Below, one piece after another: positions 1 through 9,718 of a DNA stretch of 64,000 nucleotides. The DNA lies in assembly GCF_947179165.1 (NCBI RefSeq), contig NC_077239.1:34672134-34736133 (forward strand), given 5' to 3'. The position numbers and the translations under genes were made by a program. The first letter of the stretch is position 1; the number at the start of each line of letters is the position of its first letter. The stretch comes from Solanum dulcamara. Taxonomy: Eukaryota > Streptophyta > Magnoliopsida > Solanales > Solanaceae. The notes beneath the pieces are model-generated. The model searched no databases and had not been told where the DNA came from. It worked only from the letters and a program-made list of their open reading frames with translations.

Positions 1-26
1 TTGATGCAACTCCATCACACTTAATT

Positions 27-678
27 GTGCAAGATACTCTATCTCCTAATGCTACGTTATCAACAAAGGCTCGCAATCAAGCTACACTTCCAAAAGGGGG
101 AGATCAACGAGCAAATCTTCCACCACAAGCCATTAGACCTCAGATGAGAGCCCAACATAATCTTGAAGAGCATGATTTTTTTTATGGTGATAATTATGGC
201 TATGGAGTAGACGATCAAGCTCAACAAGAGAGGTTAGGTAGGAGTGGGAGAGGAAATGGAGGATGGCATCCTATGGGTGGTAGAGAATACAATAGAAGGA
301 ATGATGATGAAGAACGAGGATCCAACAATATCAAGGTTACACTTCCATTTTTCAAAGGAAGTAGTGACCCAAATGAATACCTTTGATTGGATGGTAAAGC
401 CTGGAAGGCAATCTAATCTCAACAATGTGAGCGATGTTTAAAAAAAATGAATTATGCTATAAGTCACCTTGAGGGTTTTGCTTCTACATGGTGGAAAAAA
501 ATTGAAAGAGATACTTTACTAAATACAGATTTTGTTACAAGTTGGAATGACATGAAAAGGCGTATGAGAGAGGTTTGTGGGTCAAAATTATGAACAAGTT
601 ACACTCAAGAAGTATTACAATCTTCAACAAGAAAGCAAGAGTGTGGAAGAGTATTATGAGGAGCTAGAGCATACAAGG
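27..678 (+). pseudogene. G1 gag, N-terminal part, interrupted
   Basis: The gag polyprotein forms the virus-like particle of the element. The frame opening at 27 ends at a TGA near 386, just after the start of the retrotransposon gag domain (KVTLPFFKGSSDPNEYL). The domain continues in other frames through a Trp-Trp-Lys segment near 490 and the motif EYYEELEHTR, which ends at 678. There a PIF/Harbinger-like element is inserted, and the gag frame resumes at 1852. The start at 27 is only the first Met in the open frame; the true start could lie before the window. Confidence 0.7.
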
Positions 679-1005
679 GTGTCGTTTGGCCCTAAATAGT
701 TTTTGAGAAAAACTTGAAAAAAGCTTGGGAACTAGTGTTTGTCCATATAATTTGTCATTACTTGGCAAATATATTTGGCAAACTTTTCAAGTTCTCAAGT
801 TCTAGTGGTCAACCAACACTATTAAATAATATCTTTATCTATTAATAAATAACCGAACTATTCATTTTTGAATAACTTTCCTTTTCCACCACATGGTATG
901 TAAATTAGTAATTTCATTTTTGATAGTATTTTAAAAAAAAGAAACCAAGAAGAAGCATAAGTATGATCTGAATTATACTTTTAAAAGTTTTGTAGAAAAA
1001 TATTA

Positions 1006-1529
1006 CATTGTTGACACTGGTCTTCGAAACACAAAAGTATTTCTAGCTCCATATAAAGGAGTGCAATATCATTTGCAAGACTACAGGGGAAGTGAAAGAG
1101 AGCCTAAGAATGGCAAAGAGTTATTTACCTATAAACATGCCTCCTTGTGTAATGTAATTGAATGAACATTTGGTGCTTGAAAAAGTAGATTCAGAATACT
1201 ACAACAAGTCATGAACAACTATGACTTAGACATGCAGGTGAAAATAGTAGTTGTTTGTGTTGTATTACATAATTCTTTGCATGAAAATCAAAGCAGTGAT
1301 GGAATATTCACTGAATATGAAAGTGATGATATGATGGTTAATGAAAATGATGAACAATCGACTCAGAATAACAATATTGTTTCGTCTTCAATCGACTCAG
1401 AATAACAATATTGTTTCGTCTTCTTGGTCATCTGATCTAGAAATGAAAGCTTGTCAGGAAGAGATTGTTCGTAGAATGTGGGAAGATTTTATAAAAGAAT
1501 ATTTTGTTATTACCTCCTACGAAAAATAA
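1006..1529 (+). pseudogene. PIF/Harbinger transposase remnant (DDE_4 type)
   Basis: The transposase cuts and joins the ends of its element with a DDE nuclease. The plus-strand frame near 1000-1300 shows the hallmark C-terminal half: an IVDTG stretch carrying a candidate catalytic Asp, then LAPYKG, then YKHASLCNVIE with the third acidic residue, then VKIVVVCVVLHN. Two in-frame stops interrupt it (after VIE and after TFGA), each explained by a single transition. The N-terminal half with the first Asp and the HTH is not visible. Downstream an acidic tail (1300-1500) ends in RRMWEDFIKEYF. A 37-bp tandem duplication breaks the frame around 1390. Confidence 0.75.
1376..1430 (+). repeat. Tandem duplication of about 37 bp in the transposase tail
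   Basis: The stretch starting ATCGACTCAGAATAACAATA near 1355 is repeated directly, starting again near 1390. The duplication shifts the frame of the transposase tail, which is why two overlapping ORFs in different frames share residues such as STQNNNIVSSS. Confidence 0.7.
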
Positions 1530-1851
1530 TAGTTTAAGTGACAATATTAGAAAAAAAGAACAACTTTTTTTTAATTCGATTAATATATTTCTCTTACCCA
1601 TATTCTTGTTTTGTTGTTGCCGGTTGTTATCAATTATGTTATAAGGTTTTTTCTTAATGGAACATGTTCATTATAAAATGATAACACAAACTTATGGATA
1701 TTTTTAATATTTTTTAGAACTTAACAACAAAATAACTTCACCAAAATTTAAAAAATATTGTGGCCAAACGCATGGTGAAACTTCACCAAAACTTCACCCA
1801 GGAATAACTTGCCAAGAATATTTGGGAACATGGGGCCAAACGCTTACTAGG

Positions 1852-2294
1852 CTTCGAGCTAATGCCAATGATGGAGAGGTGAGTCTTGTTGCAAGATTTA
1901 TCTTAGGCTTAAATAAAAAGATAAGGCAACCATTAGATTGCATCGTCTTCCTACTTTATATGAAGCTTATCAAATGGCTTCAAGGAAACAAATCAAGAAT
2001 GCAATCTTTTTCTTCTTCTTCATGGGCTAAAAATAAAAAAGTTTGGAAATCATCTCCTACTTGGGACAATCCAAAGGTGCAAAGCAAGACTTCAAGTCCA
2101 CCTTTGACAAAGGCAAACCAAAGGTGGACTACAAGGATTTAGGTAACAAGGCTAAACTTGAAACTTTATCTAAAATAAAGTGTTTTAAATGTCAAGGATA
2201 TGGACATAAAGCAAATGAATGTCCTAATAAAAGAACTATCATTGCATTGAATGATGGTGGTTATCAAACGGAAGATGAATCTAAGGAACCATAG
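1852..2294 (+). pseudogene. G1 gag, C-terminal part with CCHC zinc knuckle
   Basis: The frame resumes after the Harbinger-like insert with LRAN and VARFILGLN, typical of the end of the retrotransposon gag domain. It shifts near 2043 and then shows the RNA-binding zinc knuckle CFKCQGYGHKANEC at about 2182-2223 (C-x2-C-x4-H-x4-C, all four ligands present). The knuckle packages the element RNA. A stop at 2292-2294 follows an acidic linker. Confidence 0.8.
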
Positions 2295-2396
2295 GGAGGA
2301 TGATAGTAATGATGAGTTTATGGGAGAAGGGGTGGAGAAGAAATTAATGATGATGGAAAACTTGTTCATGTTGTATGGAGAAGTATAAGTGTTCTA

Positions 2397-2639
2397 ATGA
2401 AGGAAGATCTTAATCAAAGGGAGAACTTGTTTCATAATTGGTGTAGGGTTCAAGAGCAATTATGTTTCTTTATCATTGATACTGGAAGTTGTGCAAATGT
2501 TGCTAGCATATCTATGGTGGAACGATTGAAACTTCCAACAAGAAGGCATCCAAAACCTTATAGATTGCAATGGCTCGATGAATGTGATGAACTCAAGTTG
2601 ACCAAGCAAGTGTTGATAAAGTTCAAGATTGGAAGTTAA
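2397..2639 (+). pseudogene. G1 aspartic protease domain
   Basis: Retroviral-type aspartic protease, which cuts the Gag-Pol polyprotein. The frame contains the catalytic loop as IIDTGSCANVAS (DTG at about residues 27-29 of the frame), followed by SMVERLKL, a usual neighbour of this motif. It ends at a TAA at 2637-2639. From 2640 to about 2987 no clean frame remains; this stretch is rich in Lys, Glu and Arg codons and matches the charged linker found before RT in related elements. Confidence 0.75.
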
Positions 2640-2987
2640 CATGATGAAGTACTTTGTGATGTCGTACCAATGCAAGCTTCCATCTATTGTTGGGAAGGCC
2701 ATGGGATTATGATGTAGGGACTAAACATGATGAAAGGTCCAATAAATATGCATTTGTTAAGGATGATAAAAAGCGCATTCCTAACCCTCTTTCTCCTTTT
2801 TAAAGTAGAGAGGAATATAGAAAAATATGAGAGTTGAAAGAAAAACTTGAGAGATAAAAAAAAGGGAGAGAGAGTGAAAAATGATAACTCAAGAGAGGAA
2901 AAGGGAGAGGTTGTGAGCTCAAGTGAGAATGAATTATCACAAAAAAAGAGGTGAGCAAGAAAAACAAAAAGATCAAAGAAAGAAAAA

Positions 2988-4052
2988 ATGTGCATGATTT
3001 TGCAAAATCAAGAGAGCATAGAAGAGCTAAACATTGAGGATAATACTCAAGTCATACTTACTAAACCAAAAGGTTATTCTTTGATTTCTAATAATGAACT
3101 AACCTCTTTATCTTTGCCAAGTGTTGTTTCTTCTTTGTTGCAAAGTTATGAAGATCTATTTCTGAAAGAAATGCCTAGTGGATTGCCTCCTTTGAGGGGA
3201 ATAGAGTATCAAATTGACTTTGTGGCGGGTTCTCAACTACCCAACAAAGCGGCTTATAGAAGCAACCGTCAAGATACTAAAGAATTGCATAGACAAATTG
3301 AGGAACTTTTGGAAAAGGGATTGATAAGAGAAAGCTTAAGTCCATGTGTGGTGCCCGTGATTCTAGTACCCAAGAAGGATAGCATGGAGGATGTGCGTAG
3401 ATTGTCGTGCCATCAATAGATTTATGGTAAAATATCGAATTCCTAGACTTGATGATATGCTAGATGAATTGTGGTTCTACTTTATTTTCTAAAATAGATT
3501 TGAGAAGCGAATACCATCAAATTCAAATGAAATTCAGAAATGAATGGAAAACCACTTTTAAAACTAAATTTGGATTATATGAGTGGGTGGTGATGCCTTT
3601 CGAGCTAACCAATGCACCAAGCACTTTTATGCGATTAATGAATCATGTGCTTAAATTGTTTATTAATGATTTTGTTTTGGTTTATTTTGATGATATTTTA
3701 GTTTATAGCATGTTCTTGGATGATCATGTGCAACATTTGAGGTTGACCTTTGATGTGTTGAGAAATGAAATGTTGTATGTGCATTTAAAAAAAGTGTTCT
3801 TTTTGTGTGGACAGTGCTTTTTCCTTGGCTTTGTTGTAAGCTCGAGAGGAGTTGAAGTGGATGATGAGAAGGCAAAGGCTATTAGGGGTTGGCCAACCCC
3901 GAAGCCCATTAGCGATGTTAGAAGCTTTTATGGGTTGGCAAGTTTTTATAAGAGGTCTGTGAAGGATTTTAGTTCTCTAGCCGCTCCTCTGACCGAGGTC
4001 ATCAAGAAGGATAAGCCATTCATTTGGGGTATAAAACAAGAGGAAGCCTTTC
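2988..4052 (+). pseudogene. G1 reverse transcriptase
   Basis: RNA-dependent DNA polymerase of the element. The first frame (to 3419) ends in the RT finger region ([23 protein letters not shown]). After a frameshift near 3410-3460, the second frame (3464-4052) carries [12 protein letters not shown], the catalytic YFDDILVYS (both Asp present, about 3680-3706), and the thumb ([12 protein letters not shown]). The frame runs through WGIKQEEAF and is then cut at 4052 by a non-autonomous Harbinger-like element; RNase H continues at 5189. Broken by frameshift and insertion. Confidence 0.85.
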
Positions 4053-5185
4053 GGGGTCATTTGGTGTGATGGATAAGAGGGGTTAATCCGGGATAATTTT
4101 TAAGTGTCCTTTAATCTCTTGTTTGGTTGCAAAGGATAAGATAACCTATTCCAGGATTAACAATTAGAATTGGGATAAGTTATCCCTCCCTGGGAGTGGA
4201 ATAATAATCGCAGGATAACTTATCCTGGGATAAACTATGTAAAATAACAAAAATGTTCCTTCTTAAACTTACTTTTATACAACACTTTTTACAACAACAT
4301 ATCCAGTGAAATCCCACACGTGGGTTTATACAACACTTTTTACATTAATGTATATTAACATAATTTTTAACAACATTCATAATAACATTCACAACCTCAA
4401 TTAATCATTGTTTTTATGATAATATATTTTTCTATTAAAAAATTACATTTTATAAATACAATTTCTATTTATGAATATATTATAAGTTGAGTTTATTTGT
4501 CTAATTCTTATATTTATTTATATTTTGATTTCTCTTAAAATGTTCACTTCACTACTAAATTACATATTTTTAATTAAATAGTTTATTACTCACTTAAAAA
4601 TTATATTTTATATATCAATTAAAATGTAGATAACTTTAAAATGTAGATAATTTTAATAATAAAATTTATTTTATTTTAGTAGACTTAAAATAGAAGTTTT
4701 ATTTTTAAGCTAAATAAGATGAAAGTTTTATTTTTAAGCTAAATAAGATGAAAGTTTTATTTTTAAGCTAAATAAGATAAAAGTTTTATTTTTTAAGTTA
4801 AATAAGATGAAAATTTTATTTAAAACTACATAAGATGGAAGTTTTATTTTTAAGTTAAAAAAGATGAAAGTTTAATTTTAAAAACACACGGCACAATCAT
4901 GGAAATGCATACACAAAAAATATTTAAGCTTAATAAGATGAAAATTTTATTTTTAAGAATGAATAACTACAGCTTGCAAAGAAAATGTAAAAAAAAAAAA
5001 CTAAATAAGGTGGAGGGTATTTTTGTAAACAAACAACTTATTCTTAGAAATTTTGCAATGAATATAATTTTAAATATGACAAACCAAACAAGCAATAAAA
5101 ACTACTTTCAGCATAACTAATCCCCGCATAACTTATGCCATCATAACTAATCCCATCATAACTTCTATCCAAACCAAACAACCCC
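4053..5185. mobile_element. Non-autonomous Harbinger-like element (large MITE) in G1 RT/RNase H
   Basis: The left end reads GGGGTCATTTGG and the right end, reverse complemented, GGGGTTGTTTGG: a 12-bp terminal repeat with two mismatches, extended by related subterminal sequence (GGATAAG/TTATGATGGGATTAG type words). TTC at 4050-4052 and TTA at 5186-5188 are the presumed 3-bp target duplication with one change; the superfamily prefers TTA/TAA. Removing the insert joins the end of RT to RNase H in one frame. No transposase is visible. The ends resemble those of the element at 679-1848, so both may use the same transposase family. The ORF at 4899-5120 is a low-complexity chance frame. Confidence 0.75.
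4686..4960 (+). repeat. 29-bp AT-rich tandem repeat inside the MITE
   Basis: About seven to nine imperfect copies of a 29-bp unit containing AAGATGAAAGTTTTATTTTT follow each other. The central copies are almost identical and the outer ones decay. It lies in the internal part of the non-autonomous Harbinger-like element. Confidence 0.8.
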
Positions 5186-5188
5186 TTA

Positions 5189-5620
5189 GGATCTTAAAGG
5201 AGAAACTTAGCTCCACTCCTTTACTTCAACTTCCCAACTTTGAGAAGATGTTTGAAATAAAGTGTGATGCTAATGGAGTAGGTATTGGTACGGTCTTGAT
5301 GCAAGAAGAAAAACACATAGCTTACTTTAGTGAGAAGTTAAAAGGGGCACCATTGCAATATTCTACCTATGATAAGGAACTCTATGCCCTAGTGAGAGCG
5401 TTAGCAAATTGGCAACATTATTTGTGGCATAAGGAATTTGTGATTAGGACCGATCATGAGGCTTTGAAGCACATTAGGGTTCAAAATAAGCTTAATAAAA
5501 GACATGCCAAATAGATAGAATTTATTGAGTCTTTTCCCCATGTGATTAATCATAAGCAAGGCAAAGGAATATTGTGGCGGATGCTTTATCCAGAAGATAT
5601 GCATTGATGAATACCTTGAC
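5189..5620 (+). pseudogene. G1 RNase H domain
   Basis: Removes the RNA strand during reverse transcription. After the MITE the frame continues with the RT-RNase H connection (PLLQLPNF) and then the RNase H core: [10 protein letters not shown] (first Asp), [12 protein letters not shown] (Glu), [13 protein letters not shown] (Asp). A TAG at about 5512 ends the open frame; the spacer HVINHKQGKG follows in frame after it, and ADALSR-like residues are frameshifted near 5580. Confidence 0.8.
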
Positions 5621-5799
5621 TTCTAGATTGATGGGTTTTGAGAGTTAGAAGGAGTTATATTCTAATGATGATGATTTTGGAAGTTTCTTTGGGGAGTATC
5701 AAGTGAGCCTGAATAGGTGTGTACAAGTCATTAAGAAGGGTAATGAAGCTAGAATCCTAGATTTGAGTTGAAGGATGGCTATTTGTTTAGGAATGGAAA

Positions 5800-6849
5800 G
5801 CTTTGTGTACCTATGTCTTCATGGAGAGAGTTGTTGGTGAAAGAGGCACACAATGGAGGCTTGATGGGTCATTTTGAAATGTAAAAAACCTTAGCTATTT
5901 TTATTGAACATTTCTTTTGGCCTAAGATGATAAGAGATGTGGAAAGAATTTTTGTTTAGGTGTTTGGATTGTAAGCATGCTAAATCTTGTACCCAACCCC
6001 ATGGTTTGTAAACCCCCTTTGCCTATTACTAGAGGCACTTGGCTAGATATTTCCATGGACTTTGTTGTTGGCCTCCCTAGGACTAGAAATGGTAAGGATA
6101 GCATCTTTGTTGTTGTGGATACATTTTCTAAAATGGCTCACTTTATTGCTTGTCATAAAAGTGAGATGCATCTCATGTTGCTACTTTATTTGTTCATAAT
6201 GTGATGAATTTGCATGGTGTTCCCCAAACAATTGTTAGTGGTTTCTTATCCATTTTTGGAGGTTTTGTGGGGAAATTTGGGAACCAAGTTGCTATTTTCT
6301 ACTTCTTTTCATCCTCAAACGGATGGTCAAACCGAGGTGGTTAATAGAACCTTAGATAACATGCTTAAGGCTATGGTTAAAGGGAAGCTAACTTCTTAGG
6401 AAGATCAATTGCCATTAATTGAGTTTGCATATAATAGAATTATTCATAGATCTATTGGTATAACCCCTTTTGAGTGTGTTTATGGCTTTAATCCCTTGAC
6501 TCCATTAGATTTAACTTCTTTACCCAAAGATGTTATTGTGAGTATAGATGCAAAAGCTAAGGCAAAAGCTATGAAGAGCGTCCATGAGAAAGTAAGAATG
6601 CAAATTGAGAAGGCCAACAAAGATGCAACCAAAAGAGCCAAAAAGGGACAAAAAAGAGTCACTTTTGCACCCGGTGATTGGGTATGGGTTCATTTTAGGA
6701 AGGAAAGATTTCCAAGAAAAAGGAAGAACAAGCTTATGCCAAGAGGAGATGTATCTTTTCAAGTGCTTGAGAAGATTGGAGATAATGCTTACAAAGTGGA
6801 CTTACCAAGTGAGTATTTGATCCATAATGTTTTCAATGTTAGTGGCTAG
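5800..6849 (+). pseudogene. G1 integrase
   Basis: Joins element cDNA to the chromosome. Remains of the HHCC zinc domain occur at 5840-5975 (GGLMGHFE and a His-rich stretch with stops). The core starts near 6040 with [21 protein letters not shown] (first catalytic Asp in the VVVD context). The second Asp region near 6230-6290 is frameshifted, and [17 protein letters not shown] at about 6308-6358 contains the catalytic Glu. The last frame (6409-6849) covers EFAYNRIIHRS through the basic C-terminal domain ending at FNVSG. No chromodomain follows. Stops at 6202 and 6399. Confidence 0.8.
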
Positions 6850-6907
6850 CCTCTTTTTGATGTAGGTGTGGCAAATTCAAGGACGAATTCTTTTGAAAAA
6901 GGGAGAG

Positions 6908-7421
6908 TGATATAGATCAAAGTAACACTACTTCAAGGAGGCCTTTCACAAGGAGTCAAGCTAAGATCTTCAAGCATTGCAAGCTTTATGGATGAAGATG
7001 GAACCTTTAGAAGGCTCCAACATGTAAGATTTGAAGATATTTAATATATTAAGTGCTCTACCATTTTAATTATCTTGTAATTTTAGTAAGAGGCAATTGG
7101 GTCTTTCTTCACTACATTTAGCCTTTAGTATAAATAGTAGATATTAGGGTTTCATAAGGGGTTTTTGGACATAAGAAAAATTGTGCCTCTTGTGAAAGCT
7201 TGGAAAACCCTTTGTTAAATTTCAACATATTGCCCTAAGATTTGCAAGTAAGGTTACTACCTTCTTGAGGATTCTAATAGATTAGGTGTTTTTATTTCTC
7301 AATTAAGTGGTGTTTTGTTAGTTTCACCATTACATCTTTTAATAGTTTGAATTAATTGTGTCTATCTCTATTTTATCTATCTTTCAATTTCTAATTTATT
7401 TTTTCATCTTCTTGTTTCACA
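6908..7421 (+). repeat. G1 3' LTR (edges approximate)
   Basis: A purine tract (GAAAAAGGGAGAG, 6895-6907) directly after the end of pol is the likely polypurine tract, and a TG at 6908 follows it. A TATA-like word in the segment TAGTATAAATAGTAG lies near 7127. The right edge is set at a CA near 7421 by guess, since the partner LTR is outside the window. The next 160 bases up to the host exon (7422-7583) hold nothing I can assign and may be intron sequence. Confidence 0.4.
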
Positions 7422-7583
7422 TCATGTGTCCGAGGTTTCATTGACTATTCCACAGCTCAAACCTATGACTTATAGGTCGCGATTATGAGTCCAGGGTCTC
7501 AGTAGCTAATTCCAAGGCTCCACTTCAATAAATTGTTTTTACTTAAAAAAAAGAACTAATTGAAATCCTGACCTGTTTCTTAC

Positions 7584-8674
7584 TCTTGATCCGTTTCTCT
7601 CAACAGGGTCTAAATCATCCATCAAGCGCACCTGAAGCTGATGTTTTGGAGTTGGCTCCCGTGAAACATTTTTCTCTCTCGAATTGCTACAATAATCATC
7701 CTACAGTAGAGTGAGGTAAAGATATGAACCCAAATAATTGCGGAAGCAGGAAGATACCACAAAATACAAACAAAGGTAAACAAAGAGAACCCCAACTTTA
7801 GATTTAAAAAAAAAAAAACTTTCATGGAAACGATTTTAGTTACCATCTTCTTCCTTTTCTCTTGATCCAGCTCCCTATTCTCTCTCTCCTTTTTCTTGTG
7901 AATCTCGTTTGCAATTCGATCCATCTCAGCCTAGAACAAAAGGATGAAAAAAGGATTATCAACAAGAGGTACTTAAAGACCACTACCAAAGCGAAAAACA
8001 ACAAGAAACACCTTCTTCTTTCTCATTTCCTCTTCTTTGGCTTCTAGGAACTGTTGAGGAACACCACTAGCATTGTTCTGTGCACTAAGTAGTAGCGCCC
8101 AAAGCTCTTTCATAAATTTCCCAGTGTTTCTTTCCATGAATCCAGTAAGTGAAATTTGAAGCTCCTTGCCATTAGCTACCTGAAATCCATAAGGTGGACC
8201 AGTTTAACTTACTCCTTTTTGTTTAAATTGTTGATAAGTAAAATCTGGGTGTTGATTATTAAAATCGGAAAGGTAACCATAACATAATCAAATCAAGCAA
8301 AAAAGTATACAATGTGTACATGTACCTTTCGCTCAAGAAGGCTATAAATGAAATTGATAAGCACTTCATCTTCGAAACCAATAAGCTCAGTAACTCGCTT
8401 AGCAATCCATGGCTTCATTACATCCATCTTCACTTTTGTCATGTCCACCTATCAGATTCACATAATCAAATAGGTATACCAGCTTTATGATGGGTATTTC
8501 TATTCTAGGGTCCAGAAATTCAAAACAAAATGAAGAAAGTCAGGTTTGCATTCCATGGAGTCGTCACATCCATCTTAACTTTCCACATGTGCACCTAAAC
8601 ACATAATTCGTACATCAATCAAACAAGAAAATCAGAAAGAGAAACTAGGACTAGCCAAAGTGAACGAGTAAACC

Positions 8675-8728
<54 letters not shown>

Positions 8729-8997
8729 GAAGAGGAAATAAAATGTCATAAAAATGCATATCTTATATCAATTGAAAGGAAGGACGAACCAGATGTTCCA
8801 ATTCAGGAGCGAACTTCTGAGATTTTAACAGCTTAGCTTGCTTATTAGAGAAGCGAGTGTCCTGCTCGGCAGACGTGCCCTAATCAAAACAAACAAAAAC
8901 ATCCAATCATTCATTCATTAGTCCATAATAGGAGCTTGGATCTAAGAGGAATTTGAGAATCAAGAGGAAGAATTACCCGGAAAAACCCGCCTGACAT
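7584..8997 (-). CDS. SRRM1/SRm160-like PWI-domain splicing protein, exons 1-6 (3' part outside window)
   Basis: Six coding exons can be read on the minus strand, all in phase 0 with GT-AG introns: 8977-8997, 8790-8879, 8326-8448, 8012-8179, 7844-7930, 7584-7700 (606 nt, 202 codons, no stop). The start MSGGFFRGTSAEQDTRFSNK matches the beginning of SRRM1-type proteins. The PWI domain spans about residues 35-135, with the signature MKPWIAKRVTELIG, then FIYSLLERK and LTGFMERNTGKFMKELW. A charged helix (EEEMRKKKAEMDRIANEIHK) follows. In this family PWI binds RNA/DNA and the later RS-rich tail acts in nuclear pre-mRNA splicing and 3'-end processing. The tail is not in the window; exon 6 ends with a strong donor (GTAAGA), so the gene should continue left of G1, or it is truncated. 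Frames and splice sites look intact. Confidence 0.88.
8545..8596 (-). pseudogene. Decayed second copy of the start of exon 3, in intron 2 of the PWI gene
   Basis: Reading down from 8594 after an AG acceptor-like site gives VHMWKVKMDVTTPWN, clearly related to the start of true exon 3 (VDMTKVKMDVMKPWI at 8448 downward). The DNA similarity covers about 48 bp and includes the acceptor. It has no donor and is unlikely to be spliced in. Confidence 0.65.
8677..8724. repeat. (TA)n microsatellite in intron 2
   Basis: About 23 uninterrupted TA dinucleotides within intron 2 of the PWI gene. Confidence 0.95.
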
Positions 8998-9224
8998 GTT
9001 TTAGGGTTTTCTGAGACTGAGGAACGAACAGATATTGTTCTCTTGGTTTAGTTTTGATTTGGAACAGAGGTTTAGTTTTTGATTTGGAAGGATATAGGTG
9101 CAATCTTTTTAGGACATGCTCCGAGAAGACGACCAAAAGATGCCTCAAGCGCTATATGAACCTGCGGCGTACCCTCAGCCCCTAATAACGTCAAATCTTT
9201 TTGAGGGAAAAAAATTAATATCTT
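8998..9224 (-). promoter_or_regulatory. Upstream region of the PWI gene with telo-box-like AAAACCCTAAAA
   Basis: The 227 bp between the start codon and the copia element contain, just before the ATG (plus strand 8998-9009), TTTTAGGGTTTT. On the gene strand this reads AAAACCCTAAAA, the plant telo box found near starts of housekeeping and growth-linked genes. No TATA box stands out. The transcription start is not visible, and any regulatory DNA further upstream has been moved 12.3 kb away by the copia insertion (beyond 21534). Confidence 0.5.
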
Positions 9225-9455
9225 TGTCATAGAATTAACAAAATGAGCAAATTAAAAGAAGATTGAAATTGGAAAGAGAGAATGGTGAGAATTGTTATTT
9301 GTATCAATTACATAATAGGAATGTCTATTTATAGCCTAAATTATTTGAGGAAAATGTATGAATATCTACACTAGATGGATACGGGAAGGAAAAGGTGAGT
9401 GGATAATCCACACCTTAATTCATTATGTCCACTCCTTATTAATTATTTTACAACA
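9225..9455 (-). repeat. Copia 3' LTR
   Basis: Read on the minus strand it begins TGTTGTAAAAT (9455 downward) and ends CTATGACA at 9225. A purine-rich CAAGAGGAAG (9456-9465) precedes it as a likely polypurine tract. Aligned by eye to 21297-21528 it shows many scattered differences, so the insertion is not recent. The TATA-like word TATAAATAGAC (9327-9337 region, minus strand) is a plausible promoter. Confidence 0.85.
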
Positions 9456-9718
9456 CTTCCTCTTGAATGTTCATGTAAAAAAAATTCTAATGAAAGAACA
9501 AATATATATAATTGCTCTCAATATGCATTGATTGTTGTCTCATTAAAAATCTTGCTAGAAAAATTCAGTGGGACAAAACCTAGTCTAAGAAAAAAGAGTG
9601 CAGTGCGTATTCTATTCCCCCTGATGAAGACCACGATTCAGATGGTTAAGTTTTCGCATTCCAATCTTGTGTACCATCTTTTCAAGAGGTGAGGTTGGTA
9701 AAGATTTGGTGAATAAAT

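Larger units (their letters stand above)
679..1848 (+). mobile_element. PIF/Harbinger-like DNA transposon inserted in G1 gag
   Basis: The ends form a short imperfect terminal inverted repeat: the left end carries CGTTTGGCCC at 682-691 and the right end GGGCCAAACG at 1833-1842. A 3-bp AGG occurs on both sides (676-678 and 1849-1851), in keeping with the 3-bp target duplication of this superfamily, although TWA is the usual target. Taking out the insert together with one AGG puts the two halves of gag in one frame. It encodes a decayed transposase on the plus strand. The 37-bp direct repeat near 1352-1425 and AT-rich tracts fill the rest. Confidence 0.75.
1..7421 (+). mobile_element. G1: decayed Ty3/gypsy retrotransposon, 5' end outside window
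   Basis: The order gag, CCHC knuckle, protease, RT, RNase H, integrase, 3' LTR on the plus strand is that of Ty3/gypsy. The 5' LTR and the start of gag are not in the window. Two DNA transposons interrupt it (679-1848 and 4053-5185), and removing them makes the flanking frames continuous. The pol style (linker of Lys/Glu-rich residues between protease and RT, integrase C-terminus rich in basic residues, no chromodomain that I can recognise) suggests a chromovirus-like lineage, but the clade is not settled. Many stops and frameshifts make it non-autonomous. It lies immediately downstream of exon 6 of the PWI gene, in the opposite orientation to that gene. The right edge at about 7421 is an estimate. 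Confidence 0.85.

Noticed and set aside
4899..5120. 73-codon ORF in the Harbinger-like MITE
   Set aside because: Lys/Asn-rich low-complexity translation of the 29-bp AT-rich array and its flank.
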